Source: Adineta vaga
Lineage: Eukaryota > Rotifera
Assembly (NCBI GenBank): GCA_021613535.1
Contig: CP075497.1
Coordinates: 558,001-622,000, forward strand
Length of the DNA stretch: 64,000 bases
Direction: 5' to 3'
Shown: positions 24,957 to 35,770 of the stretch, piece after piece
Layout of the letters: every line of letters begins with the position of its first letter
Numbering within the stretch: the first letter of the stretch is position 1
The notes under the pieces: generated by a model
Told to the model about the DNA's origin: nothing
Database searches by the model: none
What the model saw: only the letters and a program-made list of their open reading frames with translations
Translations under genes and position numbers: made by a program

Positions 24957-25277
24957 AGATGAGGGTGTGGGTGAGGGTGTGAGGGTGGGTGAGGGCGTGG
25001 GTGAGGGTGTGAGAGTGGGTGGGTGAGGGTGTGAGAGTGGGTGGGTAGTGAGGGTGTGAGGATGGGTGAGGGTGTGGGGGTGCGTGGGTGGGTATGGGTG
25101 AGGGTGAGGGTAGGTGTGGGTGTGGGTGTGGGTGTGGGTGTGAGTGAGGTCGCGGGGATGAGGGTGAGGGATGGGTGTGGGTGTAGGTGTGGATCAGTGA
25201 AGGCGAGGTTGAGGGTGCCAGTAATTAATTGATACAATAATCTCACTCTTGCCCACACCAACACTCACACATCCTCG
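24957..25277. repeat. Long telomere-like tract with short inverted partner
   Basis: About 240 bp of irregular GGGTGTGGGTGAGGG units (24957-25200) on the plus strand are followed, after about 45 bp, by CCCACACCAACACTCACACATCCTCGA. This is the longest such tract in the window and sits beside a 21-bp minisatellite and a truncated gene. The G-rich strand points rightward and the C-rich part follows, so it has the geometry of two chromosome ends joined head to head. Confidence 0.8.
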
Positions 25278-25337
25278 ATGTATGCGAGGATCGAGGGATG
25301 TTATAGAAAGACGAATACTAGTAAAAATACCATAATT

Positions 25338-25553
25338 TACTGAAAAAAGAATATTTTATACTGATATCTTAATTATTTTACTGATCAAATGATTAAATTG
25401 TTGATCAAAAAATATATATCTACTGATCAGTATTAAATAATATACTGATCATATTTTGATATGTTTACTGGTATTTCCAATAAATTACTGATCAAAAAAC
25501 ATATTTTTACTAATCAAAAACTACTGATCATTTGATGAAAAAAATACTGATCA
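25338..25553. repeat. ~21-bp minisatellite with core TACTGATCA
   Basis: Copies of TACTGATCA (allowing one or two changes) start at 25338, 25359, 25379, 25399, 25421, 25443, 25466, 25486, 25508, 25522 and 25545. The spacing is 20-23 bp except one of 14. Filler between cores is A/T. The array ends inside the last codons of the truncated gene at 25551-26105. Confidence 0.8.
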
Positions 25554-26105
25554 TTTAAATACAAGCCATTTTAATATAGCTTCTGTTTCGGTTTTTTCTT
25601 GTCGTTTTTCATTTTCAAGATCAACTTGACATTGATTCAATAATTTAAGAAAGAGTCTTTCCACATTCAATAAACTTTCTAAATATAAATCATCTATATC
25701 TAAAGCAATAAACTTATCCATACAAGATTGAGAACAGAAATAAAGTCCTAATGAAGAAACAGTTGTAGAATTATTTTCTTTGTTCTTCCTTGATATCAAT
25801 TTAAATTTTAAAGTTTTCCCATCGGAAAATTTGAAACACAATCCACATACTTTTTTTTTAAAAGATCGAGTAATAGTTGAGCTAAGTGGTAGGGAACATT
25901 CATGAACTATTGTATCTTGAGCAAGATCAGTATTGGCAAAACAACTACGACCACCATAAGTTGTTGATTTTACGGAGAAATAAGATGAGATGTTATTCAG
26001 AGAAGTGACATCTTCATTCATTTCCACTTCAATTTCAGTCGTTGATGATGCAACAGATGAATTTTGAAGATCTAAATGAGTCATATCGTCCACTAAAATA
26101 GACAC
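25551..26105 (-). CDS. Truncated SET-domain-like protein (N-terminal part)
   Basis: ATG at 26105. After a low-complexity N-terminus, residues about 45-90 read YGGRSCFANTDLAQDTIVHE then a cysteine pair CGLCF, followed later by YFCSQSCMDKF. This resembles the start of SET-type lysine methyltransferases of the SMYD/SET5-6 kind (GRxxFA...I..GT.V...), where the catalytic core needs about 200 more residues. The frame ends after 184 codons at a TGA that belongs to the flanking minisatellite (AAATGATCAGTA). The gene is therefore cut at the array junction and cannot encode the catalytic core. Assignment to SET proteins is tentative. Confidence 0.5.
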   Translation of the reverse strand: MSILVDDMTHLDLQNSSVASSTTEIEVEMNEDVTSLNNISSYFSVKSTTYGGRSCFANTDLAQDTIVHECSLPLSSTITRSFKKKVCGLCFKFSDGKTLKFKLISRKNKENNSTTVSSLGLYFCSQSCMDKFIALDIDDLYLESLLNVERLFLKLLNQCQVDLENEKRQEKTETEAILKWLVFK

Positions 26106-26927
26106 AACATTAGGGGTATATCATCGTTTATCTATGGTAGATGATCAATAAGTGATCCTTATTGAAATATACTGTTGGTTATATTTTTTTGGTTATCAAA
26201 ACAGACAAAATTAAGATTTATTATTTCTTTAGGTTTCTCCTCCCCCAAAAATCGATTTCAACTCAGAACATATTCAGATGGTATGACATTTTCGGACTGC
26301 TATTATTTTATCTCATTCGACTCGTCATACTATCTACTACAAACTTACGTACTAATTCTTTTTTCTTTTCTTTTCTGTGCCAAGAAAAATTGTTTTTCAC
26401 TGCAACCATAACCATTTGTTTAGTCACGAAAATTTCTATTTGAAATATAAAACCTTCGAATATGCCGTCTAAAATGGCTATGGTTCTAGTAAATAAGATT
26501 TGTCCTTCACACAGAACAGAAAAGAAAAAAAGATAGTGTGTAACTTTGTAACAGATGGTATGATGAGCCGACTAAGATAAAATACTTGCCTTCATCACTG
26601 ACATAGAAAAAAATCGATAGGTTTACGAAATTTGAAGCACCATCACCTATAGAGTTTTGCATCTTACTCTATTCAGTTTTATATGCTAAATATTAGAAAC
26701 ATAGCTGGAGATGACGTAGTGATTCTATGCGTTTCTTTTCCTGGCTCGGTTTCATTAGTAAAATTATGGATAGTAATAGAAGAATAGAAAACACAAGCAA
26801 GATATGTCAATATGTTTCGTTTTTCTGTATTTCTTGAGGGTGTGATATTTTGTCTTGAAATTATAACTGTCTCTATGAATTCAAATGCTGATTAAAATAC
26901 AAAAGATAAAACTTTATTTTTATATTT
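26106..26927. other. Intergenic
   Basis: AT-rich. CTTGAGGGTGTGA at 26833-26845 is a one-armed telomere-like motif. Short plus-strand frames at 26162-26443 have no support. Confidence 0.4.
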
Positions 26928-29006
26928 TTATTGGTTGTTGTTCATTTCAGCCTGTTTTTGTGCTTGTTTGTATATTTCAAGGTTGTTCTGATGGCTCAAA
27001 GTCTGAGGATGCCCTTTTCGTAGAGCCTTTTTATCAATTTTGAGTGCCTCTTCAGCATACTCGACAGCTTTCGTATACAGACTCAAATAATACATTGTAT
27101 TAGCAATCATATTGTATGTGTTAGCTATTGTTGGATGAATTTCTGGAAATATTTCCAAATTAATCTTGAGTGCTTCTTGACATTTTCCCAATGCTTCTTC
27201 ATGTTTGCCTTGTCCATTAAGAATTCCAGCTATATTTGTGTGCAATGTCGCTATTAATTCTCGATTGCTATTATTTTGAGCATTGCATTCTTCAATTGCT
27301 TTTTGATAATATTGAATAGCTTTATTGGTTTCCTTCATTTTGCAAAAAAGAGTTGCCATATTATTATATGTTACTGCTTTGCCTCCCGTTTCTTCCAATT
27401 CAAGTGATTTGTTGTAATAATCTAACGCTGCTTCATTTTGATCCAGTTCATCTTTGACCATTGCAAGGTTAACATATAATACGGAACGGCGTTGTGGCGT
27501 AGTTTCAGTTTCGAACGCTTTAAAATAAAACTATTCCGATTTTTTCCATATTGCTAATTGATACATCAATCTACCAAAACTTAGACAGACATTCGAATCT
27601 CCCATGGATTTTTTAAAATGTTCTTTCAAAGCGGTAAGTCGTTTATCATGATCATCTGTTAATGCTAAAGGAACGATCCATATTCCTTCAGACGAACGTG
27701 TTAATTTACCGATACGAAACACTGATCCCATTGAGAAAAGCCATTCTTTTTCATTTTTATACTAGCTAAGTTCGGTTACATAAGCAACAGGAATTTCCGT
27801 ATTTTTCTCGATTTTAATTTCAAACAGAACGGTTGCTTTTCTCTTATCATCTAGATGAAGACGTGCAAATTGAAGTCCTACTTCACGATCCGATGTAGTC
27901 GAGAGAAAACTTGAAAATGATATAAGTCCACCCACATTATCACACAGTTGATCGAATTCGTCTTTTTCTAATGCTTGTCCTCGAGACAACATTTTTTCAT
28001 CAGGATTGTTTGTTTCTTGTTGAATAGTGATTTGTTGATGAAGATGACGGATATAAATGCGTAGAACATAAAGCGTATCATAATCATGAATACGGAGAGC
28101 TTTATTCAACATACGATAAAGAAATGTATTACGAGTGTACCAATAGATAGAAATATTCGATGAATAGCTTCGTTTGAGTTCTTTTAGATTTGCTAGTTCT
28201 TTAACATTAGTCCTGTATCGAGTTTGACAAAAATCATACATGTCCTGCATATCTTCATCCGATACTTTTAAAACTATATCTCGAAATAATTGATCGTACA
28301 TAAACGATGCTTCTTGTTGACTAGCTTCGGACACATCTTTTGATGACGATCGTTCCATAATTTCAAAACCTAACAACGTATAATCAAGTTTTGTCACATC
28401 TTTGTCCAACTGTTTACATAAGGATAGGATCGTACTGTAAATACAACTAATTTCTGGATATTGACTATACCAAGGTTCTTCTTTTACCTTTCCCGGACAA
28501 TAAATATAGATTGATTCAAGTTGTTTCTCTCCATGAATGTTTGAAATAAAATCTTCTTCAACCGCACCTGAGATGATCACAAAAATCTTTTCGTCTTTGA
28601 TCTTTGACATAAAATCTCGACATTCTTTTGGATCCAAAAATATTTTCACAGAATTTACAACTTGTTCCAATTGATGTTTGGATTCTTGGTCACACTTACC
28701 CTTACCTCCCATTGATTGATCCAACCATACAAGAACATAATTTTCTATGTTTTCTACTTGTGGTAAAGGTTTTTCAAGTTCCGATGTTGTAAGTTTTGCT
28801 TTTGCCGATTTAGGTATCGGTATTACGTATAATTTGTAACCTGTCGTTTTTCGAAGTAGTCGTTTATATGGTGGTAATTTACTATCAAATTTACCATCGT
28901 TTGTAAATAATTGCCAGTCACTTTTCGATTGTGGTGGTGCAGAGAAAGCTCTCTTTTCATTTTTTGCAGAAAAAAACGATCTTACCAGTTTGTTATGATC
29001 GTACAA
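26928..29006 (-). pseudogene. ADP-ribosyltransferase (ART) with TPR repeats, interrupted by two in-frame TAG codons
   Basis: One reading frame covers 692 codons and is broken only by TAG at 27762-27764 and TAG at 27531-27533, with no frameshift. The N-terminal part (about residues 85-190) has the receiver-like fold shared by the other ARTs here (NYVLVWLDQSMGG, KIFVIISGAVEEDF). The R-S-E ART domain follows: SRGQ arginine, FLSTTSDREVGLQFA, and an E-x-E just after the first TAG. TPR units with AIQYYQKAIEE and ALKINLEIFPE follow to 26928. The encoded enzyme family transfers ADP-ribose from NAD+ to arginine. A protein ending at the first TAG would lack the catalytic Glu. No in-frame ATG is visible before the conserved part; the 5' end lies in an 88-bp palindrome. 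Confidence 0.8.
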
Positions 29007-29073
29007 TTGTCTTGTTTTTCTCTCTCACGCGTAAGAAAGAAAAGCAAGATATTTGTACAATCATAACAAACTG
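28986..29073. repeat. Near-perfect 88-bp palindrome
   Basis: Two 44-nt arms (about 38 of 44 matching) meet without a spacer at ACGCGT (29027-29032). The outermost arm sequence is CAGTTTGTTATGAT. The palindrome overlaps the 5' end of the ART reading frame. Confidence 0.75.
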
Positions 29074-29123
29074 CTTTCTTATTGGAAATTCGCAAAACGG
29101 TAAGATTGTTATTTTCCGTGAAA

Positions 29124-29175
29124 CTTGAAGGGTGTGTGGATCACGAACAATAGAATATTCACACCCACCCCTCAA
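29124..29175. repeat. Telomere-like hairpin element
   Basis: CTTGAAGGGTGTGTGGAT, spacer with ACAATAGAATATTC, right arm ACACCCACCCCTCAAG. Confidence 0.65.
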
Positions 29176-29233
29176 GATCTTTTACTGTTCGACGAAAGCG
29201 ACTAGAAGCGACGAGAAAAACATAGAAACTACC

Positions 29234-29935
29234 CTAAAAATTTGAGAAAACAGTATGAACAATCTTTGTACAACAAGTCAAACAGACCGCATAATTAGTC
29301 CACATAAATTGGACAGACAATTGAGAGACAACGGCTTCTATAGAATTAGGATTTGCTACGATACTTATTCCGGATGTACACCATATATAGATATTGTCAA
29401 TACCATAGGGAGCAAGACAGAAAACAACTAATATTACTTGCATACAGATCATTCTTGTCAATTGTTTTTGCGCTCCTTGATCAGCCAGTACAGTCGTTCG
29501 TTCAATGTTTCGAAAGGCCAAACATCCAAAAGTTATCATTACAATGCTAACTATAAGAACAAGTACAATAACAATGAATAATGGTACATAAACTTCAAAG
29601 ATAGCATCTGTATATCGACAAACGCCAGTGACTAGTGAAAGATTAGCAAAAACAAGATATGGAATACCATGTAAACAACAAATGATAATGACAATAATTG
29701 TAATACGATGGGTCCATTTAATATTACTTCAGTTACGAACACGACTATTTGGTGATGTAGCAAAAATTGATCGATAGGTGCCAAACATGAAAAACATAAT
29801 GACATCATACCAAATGTAATATTACAAAATCTTCTTATTTTACACACAACATTTGAAGTACTACCCAATTCTAATGCAAATCCATCATATGTAATGCGTA
29901 TACCTACATTAGTAAACATTAAGATAATCAGAGAT
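29234..29935 (-). pseudogene. Rhodopsin-like GPCR pseudogene, 5' truncated
   Basis: Minus-strand fragments encode the family's third to seventh membrane helices: MMSLCFSCLAPIDQF (TM3 region), HRITIIVIIICCLHG (TM4), FIVIVLVLIVSIVMITFG (TM5), MICMQVILVVFCLAPYG (TM6) and the TM7 tail. A frameshift lies near 29755 and an in-frame TGA just after. The first two helices are missing; sequence ends near an 11-base G run (29965-29975). Non-functional as read. The G run could also indicate an assembly problem at the junction. Confidence 0.6.
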
Positions 29936-29964
29936 GCAGAATCTTCCTCGTGCGTCCCCGTACC

Positions 29965-29975
29965 GGGGGGGGGGG
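29965..29975 (+). repeat. G11 homopolymer
   Basis: CCCCGTACC followed by eleven G in an otherwise AT-rich stretch, where the GPCR pseudogene stops. Possibly an assembly artefact or a break site. Confidence 0.6.
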
Positions 29976-30174
29976 ATTTGAAAAGTTCTTATACTGGGAA
30001 AAATTTTTGAAAAAAGTATTAGAAGAGGAAATCTTGTTCTCCTCATAATTAACTATATGATATAAATCATTTTCCCCTTCTCATATGTGCATCCATCTAA
30101 ATATGCACTTAGATGTACACATACATAACTTCGTTATTCTAGTCACTGGTCGTTTCTCGTTCTCTTTCTGCGTC

Positions 30175-30249
30175 TCTGGGTGTGGGCGAAGGAGTCATCT
30201 CCCTACACTTACACTCACCAAATACCCCATACTCACACCCACCCTCAAG
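30175..30249. repeat. Telomere-like hairpin element
   Basis: CTGGGTGTGGGCGAAGGAG, spacer with CACTTACACTC, right arm ACTCACACCCACCCTCAAGA. The right border is CCCTCAAGA as in other copies. Confidence 0.6.
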
Positions 30250-30639
30250 ACCGGTACGTTATGAGCCCTCACATCTCTTGGTTGCTAATTTTGAATCGAA
30301 AATTTTAATACATTCTGTATGTAAACAAACATGTCGCTGTAAAATCAAAAGTCTGGATCGGATTACATCCACGAAGTAAAGATATAGGTTGGATGTAAAA
30401 TCGTCTTCTTGAGCGCAAGATAACGTTCTGCCATTCAAACTGCTCCATTATCTCATATTTTACAAATGCATTACTATATATCATTGTATGTGATTCGCCA
30501 TCGCGAACAAAGCATCTTTCGCCAAGAAAACTCGAGCCCCTTCTCTGCTTCGTTTATTATATTAACAGTTGCACAAAAGAAATTTTTTTTTTAAAGAGAT
30601 GAAGTTTGTTCTGTAGATAAATTACGTTGGGCGCATTAG

Positions 30640-31632
30640 TTAGTTCTGCATTGGTTGCACCAAACCTCGTGTCATCCGAATGATGATCAACCGTTTTAGT
30701 TTCTCCTTTAAGTTTGGTAATGATAATATAATGACGAAAGGTAAAAATATACATATTCCAAATGCCCAGTAAGTGAACAGATTCAAATACAGATCGTATG
30801 GGAAAGGTGTTGGTCTGCCAGTGAGTTGTGCAATAGGATTTATTGAAAACGGTGCACAGAAGAGAAGATAGACAGTCGAAACGCTCAGCATTGGAACGAT
30901 CATTTTACGATACTTTCGCCATTCAATTGATAGTTGAAATCTACGCCGAGAAATAACCGTTCGCACTAGCAGTCCAACACTAAAGATGATAATAAGGAAG
31001 GGTGATATGATTTGATGGATTAACAACTCAATACCGAACACCGTGGCTGTTTCAAGATTCATGTAGCAGACAAAGGCGCACCAGGGAGAGGAAAAATCAA
31101 AGTTGTTAGTACACGGATAGAAATAGTCGACAAAGATATAGTAAACTAATTCATACAAGCATATGGTTGGAATCGGCAGGTAGTGAAGAAAGAATCGGCG
31201 ACCTCTTGTGTTGAACAAGTTCGAGTGAAAGATAAGCAAGTGTCTCTCAAAAGATGCCCAAACCATGAGAAGCAAACATGAGTTGTAGGTAAAAGTATCG
31301 ACGAACATCCATATGGTACATGTGACTTCGACTGATGGGCGGACAATTCCTGTCTTCAAATACTGAAGAGCTAACGACATATCGACAAGAAGCTGCACGA
31401 AATTAAGTACGAGCAGAATGAAAATCACATGAAGATTTAGTGTTTTCCTTAAACTCTGTAGAGACGAGAGAAGATGATAGCCAACGAAGATATAACCAAA
31501 GAAGGTCATTATCTGATCTACTTGCAGAATCCCGAAGGTAATCTGATGGGAGAAGTTTTGGTTGCTGTCTATTTCGCTCATAGGGAAGGTTGTTGTTATA
31601 TTATCCAATGTTTCACTAACGTTTCCTGTCAT
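30640..31632 (-). CDS. Seven-transmembrane receptor (rhodopsin-like GPCR), 330 aa
   Basis: Intact single-exon frame. N-glycosylation sites cluster in the first 30 residues, followed by seven hydrophobic helices. TM3 ends in WASFERHLLIFH, with ERH in place of the DRY motif, the same as in the receptor at 38968. The TM6-7 region includes LFCAPFSINPIAQL and FGICIFLPFVIILSLP. The protein should sit in the plasma membrane and signal through G proteins; no ligand can be predicted. It is a sister of the gene at 38968-39924, a lineage-specific receptor group rather than a recognisable opsin or amine receptor. Confidence 0.8.
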   Translation of the reverse strand: MTGNVSETLDNITTTFPMSEIDSNQNFSHQITFGILQVDQIMTFFGYIFVGYHLLSSLQSLRKTLNLHVIFILLVLNFVQLLVDMSLALQYLKTGIVRPSVEVTCTIWMFVDTFTYNSCLLLMVWASFERHLLIFHSNLFNTRGRRFFLHYLPIPTICLYELVYYIFVDYFYPCTNNFDFSSPWCAFVCYMNLETATVFGIELLIHQIISPFLIIIFSVGLLVRTVISRRRFQLSIEWRKYRKMIVPMLSVSTVYLLFCAPFSINPIAQLTGRPTPFPYDLYLNLFTYWAFGICIFLPFVIILSLPNLKEKLKRLIIIRMTRGLVQPMQN

Positions 31633-33425
31633 AATCTAAACAGAACCAAATATTTGTTTTTGATCACTTTATTTTACTTGCATAACTAAGAAAACATGTT
31701 GGATCCCATCAGAATGGTGCATATTCTATACGGCTGCACATGACATATTTTGACGTCAGTGTGCTGCCATTCTACTAATAATTGAGGCAGAAAATGTTTT
31801 GAACAACTAGTATCTAAAAATCAACTAAGCGATTGCATAAAAGAAACAACTTATGTCTAACAATATTTGATGGACATATTATAATGGCAAGGAAAAAAGG
31901 CATACGCAACTATTTCACACACAACACGAGTGTATCTATGATAAAGAAGATTGAGAAGAGCAAATAAGAAGGAAAACAGATCGTGCAAGAGTGATATGCT
32001 TATTTACACATGCATCATGTGCAGACGTTCATTCGTGAGTTTTCTTATAGACAACTTGATTGCTTTGTTTTTACGCACAGAATGTCGTATGAATGATGTA
32101 AATAGAAAACGAAGTAATACACAAGTATAAGATACGCAAAGACACTGCCTGGACGCTACTTTCACACAAAGAGAATCGGTCATTAGTAATACTCTTTGAA
32201 TATGCATCCCTCTGTAACTACTTAGGTCTAAGGAGATTTTTCTTTTATTTCTCTCGTACTCTGATATGTACGAAACTCTTGCAATTTCCATATAGTATTC
32301 ATGAAAAGATAACTTTGAACTTACAAGAGTCAACATTTGATTATGGCAAAAACGAAAAACAAATCAATATAATTTTATTCTACTAGCGATTACAATTTAA
32401 ACCAGCGAGATCCCATACATACTATGCACAGCTATTTTCCCCTTTAACGTATGATCTCAAACGTTTAACTTTTCATCCGGTAAGAGACATACAGACACGC
32501 CATATCATGTATACAGACAGACAGCCCTACGACTTTAGTCTTATGGTCTTATATCCATTATAACTCTTTTATAGTATTATTCCGTTATTATATTAATCTC
32601 TTCAGAACCTATATGCACTGCCATAGGATAGCTCCTAAGCACTTATGGGTACTCCCAAAGGTAACATGACGATATATATTTCTACTAAGCGTACGATTGA
32701 GAAATCTTAAAATTACTGGAAACTTATAAAATAAAATGAAAAGATTCTCTCCAATTATCATGAATGAGAAAAATAAAAATACCATTTATTATTCAAATCT
32801 GGTAATACGATGAGTTGTATAATTTATATGTAAATGCACTTTTAACTACTAGGTTATAAAACTCATCATTGAGATAAAAGTCTATTTTTTTTATCTCTTT
32901 TGACGCAGTTATATAAAGATTAATTCAATCAGAAATGATAACTCAAATGATGCTTCATATAAGTGAAAAATAATTTTATCATAATATTATCTTTTCTTCT
33001 TTTTCTATGCTGACATCAATGCTTAGTTTGATTCATTTATTATAATTGATATAAAATTAACTTCTCGCTTTCTTTTTGTCTCTTTCGGAGCGGAAGATTG
33101 ATGGAAAAAAAATCAGAAAATGTTGTGTTTTTATTTATAGCTTTACTGATTGATGTGATATTTTCAAGTGCAAAAATAAAATGAATGTTATTTAGTTGAA
33201 TAATTTATTAATATGAATGAACAATATTCAAGTTTTACGATTAAAAATTAAACTATGTATCGTGTCAACTTATATTGTAGTATCGAATATATTTTAGATT
33301 TATATAATTTGATAGGTGGAAATTGTGATTTTTATAATTAAATATTTATTTTATTATTATTTCATTTTTGATAAGAATCATGTTTATTAAATGAGCAAAA
33401 AATATACATGATTTTCTAATTTATC
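31633..33425. other. Intergenic, no recognised gene
   Basis: AT-rich. The frames at 31474-31689 and 32004-32336 have no supporting motif. No structural repeats apart from simple AT runs. Confidence 0.4.
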
Positions 33426-33797
33426 TTAACTATCCGGCATAAGATCATTACTATCAATATATAAGTCCAAATGTCGAAATCCGGGAAGATCTCGAACGGG
33501 CAAATTAGGTTGTAAATATTCTTTGACATGTAATTGTCCATTTGAATCTTTTGTAAATCCACTACCATCAAATAAAACCGTAAGAGCTAATCGATTATAG
33601 AGAAAACCACGAGACTCTCCTAATGTTCCTTCACATGCCATAAATCTTTCTTCTGTCATAAAACGGGAATCAGTTGGAACACCTCTAATAGACATTTCAT
33701 TGACATCAGAATAAGATATTCCGTTAAGATACGATGCTTGAGCTTCAATTTCATTAAAAGTCATTGATTTGAATGCATCTGCATCCCATGTGAAATT
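33426..33797 (-). CDS. C-terminal part of a gene split by a 2-kb element
   Basis: The minus-strand frame reads FTWDADAF KSMTFNEIEAQA, then a hydrophilic segment with SRFMTEERFMACEGTLGE and a C-terminus LPGFRHLDLYIDSNDLMPDS, ending at TAA (33426). The open frame begins at the border of the ACGCGT-rich element. It is probably the continuation of 35771-36205, but I found no in-phase splice pair with confidence: CCCAT|GTAACA leaves a 2-nt carry while GCAG|AT needs 1 nt. The family is unrecognised. Confidence 0.5.
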   Translation of the reverse strand, partial: NFTWDADAFKSMTFNEIEAQASYLNGISYSDVNEMSIRGVPTDSRFMTEERFMACEGTLGESRGFLYNRLALTVLFDGSGFTKDSNGQLHVKEYLQPNLPVRDLPGFRHLDLYIDSNDLMPDS

Positions 33798-33805
33798 TTT
33801 TTGGT

Positions 33806-34013
33806 TATAAACGCGTTTGAAAACGCATCCGAAACGCGTCTGATAAACGCATCTGGACGCGTCCTACATGAAACATCTGATGCGTCTAGATGCGTTTCGA
33901 GGATGCGTTCAGATGCGTTTCACAGGTGCGTTTAGACGCGCTCGAAAACAAAACGCGTTCAAACGCATCCGAATAATCGGTGAAACACCTGACGCGTCAG
34001 ACGCGTTTCGAAA
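33806..34013. repeat. ACGCGT-rich array, left block
   Basis: About 200 bp with roughly 20 occurrences of ACGC/GCGT cores such as AAACGCGTTTGAAAACGC, GACGCGTC and GATGCGTTT. It is strongly CpG-rich against a very AT-rich surround. Confidence 0.75.
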
Positions 34014-34039
34014 AAATTGCAAAAAAAAAAGATTTTTTT

Positions 34040-34110
34040 GTACTTGTAGATTTGAACTACGTTACCATCAGAACCTCATGATGGTCATCTCTATCCTAGA
34101 GGCATAGTAC
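34040..34110 (-). tRNA. tRNA-like sequence, possible Met (CAT), probably decayed
   Basis: The 71-nt minus strand can fold as a cloverleaf: acceptor GTACT/AGTAC, D arm CTC-TAGGATA-GAG with the GG, an anticodon arm GACC-ATCATGA-GGTT with anticodon CAT after a U33, and a T arm GTAG-TTCAAAT-CTAC. The variable region is too long (about 9 nt), the acceptor has mismatches, and an alternative hairpin CCATCA/TGATGG competes. It may be a degenerate tRNA or tRNA-derived SINE head. Confidence 0.3.
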
Positions 34111-35316
34111 AGAATATATTTTATGACTTACATAATTAATTTTGATTTGTGCGATGAACGAGACTAGAACATATGAACATGTGAATAGAAAACAAGTGAC
34201 TTACGATTGAGCCATATATGCTCGATAAACTAACATTCATATATTGATATCATTTTAAAATTCAATTCTACTTAGATAATAAATGTTGTTATAGCATAGA
34301 ATTATATTTTAGATGAGATTATATATTTTCTAATATTAATAATTAATTCATATTCAGCTCAATAACAAAAATTATTTTCCATCAAAACTCGTATGTATTT
34401 CCATATTTAGTTTATTTTTATCTATATTAGAAATTAAATAAGATAATTCAAGTATAAAATATAATTATTTGAGAAAAATATGAAACTTATTCGGATTTTA
34501 ATAATACCAAAAATCATAAGAACTCGAGAATCATTATTTTTCTTACCATTATGAAAAAGGCTATTTCGACGAAGGAACAACTTTGTCTTTCTATTTTTTA
34601 TCTTTACTTCAAATTTAATGAAAAATCTTATAGTTTTAACAATATTTCGTAAAAAGAAGATTTATTGAAGTCTGAAATATAAATTAAATTCAATAAAATA
34701 AATAATTACAATTGAATAATTATTATTTGGTATTTTCTTTCATACAGGATCAAAAACGAAATATATTTCTTTCATATATAATAATAAGGATAATAAACTC
34801 TTTATTTTCTAAATATTAAATTAAAAAAAAGACAAAAATGGGAATTATACGAATATTATTTATAAATAAACCTTTTATTTCCTTGAGTTCTACTATTTTT
34901 TTGATAAACTTCTTTGCACATTTGATCGGTTTTCTTTCCAATCAATAATGCTAAAGGATCATTTATATTTAACTTTTGTGTATTAAAATTATTATTTTTA
35001 TCTCCATTCTATATCTGCAATTCATATTTTTAATTAAATACTTGTTTTCCTCATTTGCGTAATTTAAACTGAAACTTTCGACTAAACAACAGAATTTCAA
35101 TGGACACAAAGATAAAACTGTCTAAATGATAAAGATATTAACTTCTATTCTAAGGTGACACAATTATATAAAAATATTTGATGAGTCGTATTTAATCAAT
35201 AACAACCCTCAAACTTATTGAAACAAACACAAAAAATCTTTTCTAAAACCATAGGTTTATCTTTATATCAAAAATTCGTTCCGAGATCTTTTTTATCGAA
35301 ATTCATTCTCATCTAA

Positions 35317-35766
35317 AATGCGTTTAAACGCGTTTATCATCCAGATTATCCCTAAAACGCATTTGAATATCAACAGCTGTGAAACGCGTCCCCACTCCAA
35401 ACGCGTTTAATCGCGTTTCTTAGTTCAAACGCGTTAGAACGCACACATCAGACGCGTCTAAACGCTTTCTCAATTCAAACGCATCAGGACGCGTGCTTCA
35501 GACGCGTTTAAACGCTCTCCCAGCCCAAACGCAGCAGGACGCGTGCTTTAAACGCGTCTAAACGCTTTCGTCTCTGAAAACGGGCAAAAACGCGATATAG
35601 AAACCAAACGCGTTTGTGTTTTAAGTGCGTGTGGACGCGTTTCTTACTAGGAACGCGTTCGAACGCGCCCATAGGATGCGTTTAGACGCGGTACATGTAT
35701 CATTTGAAACATTAAACGCGTTCAAACGCAGACTAAACGCGTCTAAACGCGTTTTTTCTGCGTTTC
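35317..35766. repeat. ACGCGT-rich array, right block, with ~50-bp tandem period
   Basis: Dense ACGCGT/ACGCRT cores. Between about 35423 and 35575 three consecutive ~50-bp units share the order CAAACGC...GGACGCG...CAGACGCGT.TAAACGC. The rest is less regular. Confidence 0.75.
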
Positions 35767-35770
35767 AGTG

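Noticed and set aside
24809-25264. 151-aa minus-strand ORF rich in PTPTPTLTLTHTH
   Set aside because: It is the translation of the telomere-like tract; repeats of CCCACAC read as Pro/Thr/His codons.
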